From Chloroflexota bacterium (GTDB lineage Bacteria; Chloroflexota; Dehalococcoidia; GIF9; UBA5629), in NCBI GenBank assembly GCA_026389695.1, contig JAPLHI010000058.1, positions 1 to 6,194 on the forward strand: 6,194 nt of DNA, in the 5' to 3' direction. This document shows positions 5,280 to 6,194 of the stretch, one piece after another. How positions within the stretch are numbered: position 1 is the stretch's first letter; each line of letters starts with the position of its first letter. A program made the position numbers and the translations under genes. Under the pieces are notes generated by a model. That model saw only the letters and a list, made by a program, of their open reading frames with translations, searched no databases and was not told where the DNA came from.

Positions 5280-5848
5280 TTAGAAAATAGTTACCGGCTC
5301 CAGTTTCGGTTTGGGATAAACCTGCTCGGACTTGGGTGGCATGGGACTGTAGACCCAGTTTACATCGATACTCCCGCACTCGATACCGCCGATACTGCTA
5401 ATACCCTGATAAACGCCTCTCACCAGCACTGTTTGCATTTCAAAGGACATGCAGAAGAAGGCCACAGGAGCATTTTGCGGGATAGCTTGTAGATCTACAT
5501 GGTAGACTGACGCAGCGAATATCAGGCGGGTTGTACCTGCTGCCTGAGACTGGATGACAGGAATGATGCGGGGATAACCGTCTTTATCGATATAGGCCAG
5601 GAATTTGAGATTGTTGATCTTATCTATCAGCTTGCGTGTAAAGAGATTGAGACTTTCTGTAGCGTCGCCTTTTCCGGCCAGTGTCTTTGCCACCATGGTT
5701 TTGAGCTTGCCTGAAGGGTAGAAATCAGGGTCAAATGAGGCAATCCTTCTTCATTAACGGTAGCCAGCAACCCGATCTTCATCTCGGGCTTAAAGTTTTC
5801 AATATCCGATTCTGAAAATGTAGTGTGTAACTGTTTTTGTTGCTGCAT
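5280..5848 (-). pseudogene. PPOX-like (pyridoxamine 5'-phosphate oxidase family) gene with an internal frameshifting deletion
   Basis: Two minus-strand frames carry consecutive parts of one split-barrel flavoprotein-like gene. Frame A starts at ATG 5848 and encodes the opening of a split barrel: FKPEMKIGLLATVNEEGLPH, then LTLISTLQAS, to about 5705. There it runs on into unrelated sequence, with a stop near 5627. Frame B resumes with KLKTMVAKTLAGKG and runs to the TAG at 5280. It contains what looks like a second barrel (LKFLAYIDKDGYPRIIPVIQ, VAFFCMSFEMQTVLVRG, IDVNWVYSPMPP). The remainder of the first barrel, which should follow LISTLQ, is missing. The frame relation implies loss of 3n+1 bases, perhaps 200 or more. 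ATG 5696 could start frame B but has no ribosome binding site. Members of this family bind FMN or F420, or serve as heme or general reductases. It follows the activase-like gene by 19 bases. An assembly error is an alternative. Confidence 0.7.
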
Positions 5849-5854
5849 CTCGTG

Positions 5855-5860
5855 CCTCCT
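5855..5860 (-). promoter_or_regulatory. Ribosome binding site deciding the PPOX-like start
   Basis: AGGAGG (5860-5855 on the minus strand) lies six bases before ATG 5848. The frame also has an upstream ATG at 5866, one base after the stop of the preceding gene, but that one has no Shine-Dalgarno sequence. The start at 5848 is therefore preferred, and translation is probably coupled to the upstream activase-like gene. Confidence 0.75.
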
Positions 5861-5867
5861 GTTCATT

Positions 5868-6194
5868 TCAACTTTCCAGCCTGCTGGCTCCTGTAACGAA
5901 AACGATATCCGGGTTTACTCCTGTATTTTTAGCAATTTGCTCCAATTCCATAAGTTCCTGCTTACTCATCAACGGTGTCCCAGCATGCTGCCATTCCAAT
6001 CCCAGCCTGCGATACTTGTCACGGCAGAGGTTATTAAAAGCGCATAGTTCCCAGCGCTGCATCTGACTTCCCAGGTTCTTAACTATGAATTCACCGATCC
6101 TTTCAACGGTCTCGCGGTTGGCCGTAGCACTGGGAATCAGCGGCGTGCGTATCCACAGAGCTTTGCCATCCCCGCTCGCAGCCAGGTAATCGCG
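5868..6194 (-). CDS. C-terminal part of a radical-SAM protein resembling glycyl-radical-enzyme activases (partial)
   Basis: The minus-strand frame is open from the window edge to a TGA at 5870-5868, giving 108 residues. The fragment contains LWIRTPLIPSATANRETVER near its start, then QRWELCAFNNLCRDKYRRLG. I recognise these as the closing strands and C-terminal segment of radical-SAM proteins annotated as glycyl-radical-enzyme activating (COG1180-like). There the RTPLIPG-type segment ends the barrel that holds S-adenosylmethionine. The CxxxCxxC cluster motif would lie upstream, outside the window, so catalytic competence cannot be judged. Cys in CAFNNLC may be structural or bind a further cluster. 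The Met at 6062 is internal, because the conserved sequence continues upstream of it. It precedes the PPOX-like gene with a 19-base gap and is likely co-transcribed with it. Such enzymes require anaerobic conditions. Confidence 0.75.
   Translation of the reverse strand, partial: RDYLAASGDGKALWIRTPLIPSATANRETVERIGEFIVKNLGSQMQRWELCAFNNLCRDKYRRLGLEWQHAGTPLMSKQELMELEQIAKNTGVNPDIVFVTGASRLES

Noticed and set aside
5690..5720. Programmed ribosomal frameshift in the PPOX-like gene
   Set aside because: No slippery heptamer or downstream structure is evident, and a frameshift alone would not explain the missing rest of the first barrel.
5823..6047. Plus-strand Cys-rich frame across the PPOX-like start and the activase end
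   Set aside because: It is antisense to the conserved WELCAFNNLCRDKYRRLG segment and has no start signal.

Overview
The window reads as bacterial chromosome from a probably anaerobic organism. FtsY, Lgt and RecJ are bacterial housekeeping genes. AGGAGG-type ribosome binding sites precede several genes, and the right edge carries the C-terminus of a radical-SAM enzyme resembling glycyl-radical activases. The style of the proteins (Lgt with GRVGCLINGCCYG and Trp in place of the E. coli His103, a PadR regulator, a PPOX-like/activase pair) would fit an anaerobic Chloroflexota (Dehalococcoidia-like) or clostridial genome. This placement is inference from memory and is weak.

Layout. (1) 1-1721, plus strand: the tail of an unidentified membrane protein overlaps the start of an ftsY gene by ATGA, and lgt follows four bases after the ftsY stop. 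This is a compact operon for membrane-protein targeting and lipoprotein maturation. The FtsY is unusual: its GTPase domain is complete, but most of the N-domain helical bundle is missing. (2) 1690-3369, minus strand: recJ, with a TTG start and its own extended -10 promoter. Its 3' end overlaps the 3' end of lgt by 32 bp. (3) 3521-4292, minus strand: a padR-type regulator followed by a 68-residue Cys/Met-rich protein. The C-terminal half of the small protein resembles the C-terminal half of the regulator. The padR promoter has a perfect TTGACA -35 box and a -10 box buried in AT-rich inverted repeats, which is the arrangement expected for autorepression. (4) 4450-5268, plus strand: an alpha/beta hydrolase divergent from padR, with a perfect TATAAT box and a strong ribosome binding site before a GTG start. 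(5) 5280-6194, minus strand: the C-terminus of a radical-SAM activase-like protein, followed by a PPOX-like (split-barrel, flavin-type) gene. That gene appears to have lost the rest of its first barrel through an internal deletion that also shifts the frame.

I see no CRISPR array, rRNA, tRNA, insertion sequence or attachment site, and no convincing new multi-gene system. The items most worth following up are the PadR/small-protein paralogy with its operator, the N-domain-poor FtsY, and the broken PPOX-like gene. No stretch over 300 bases lacks a gene.
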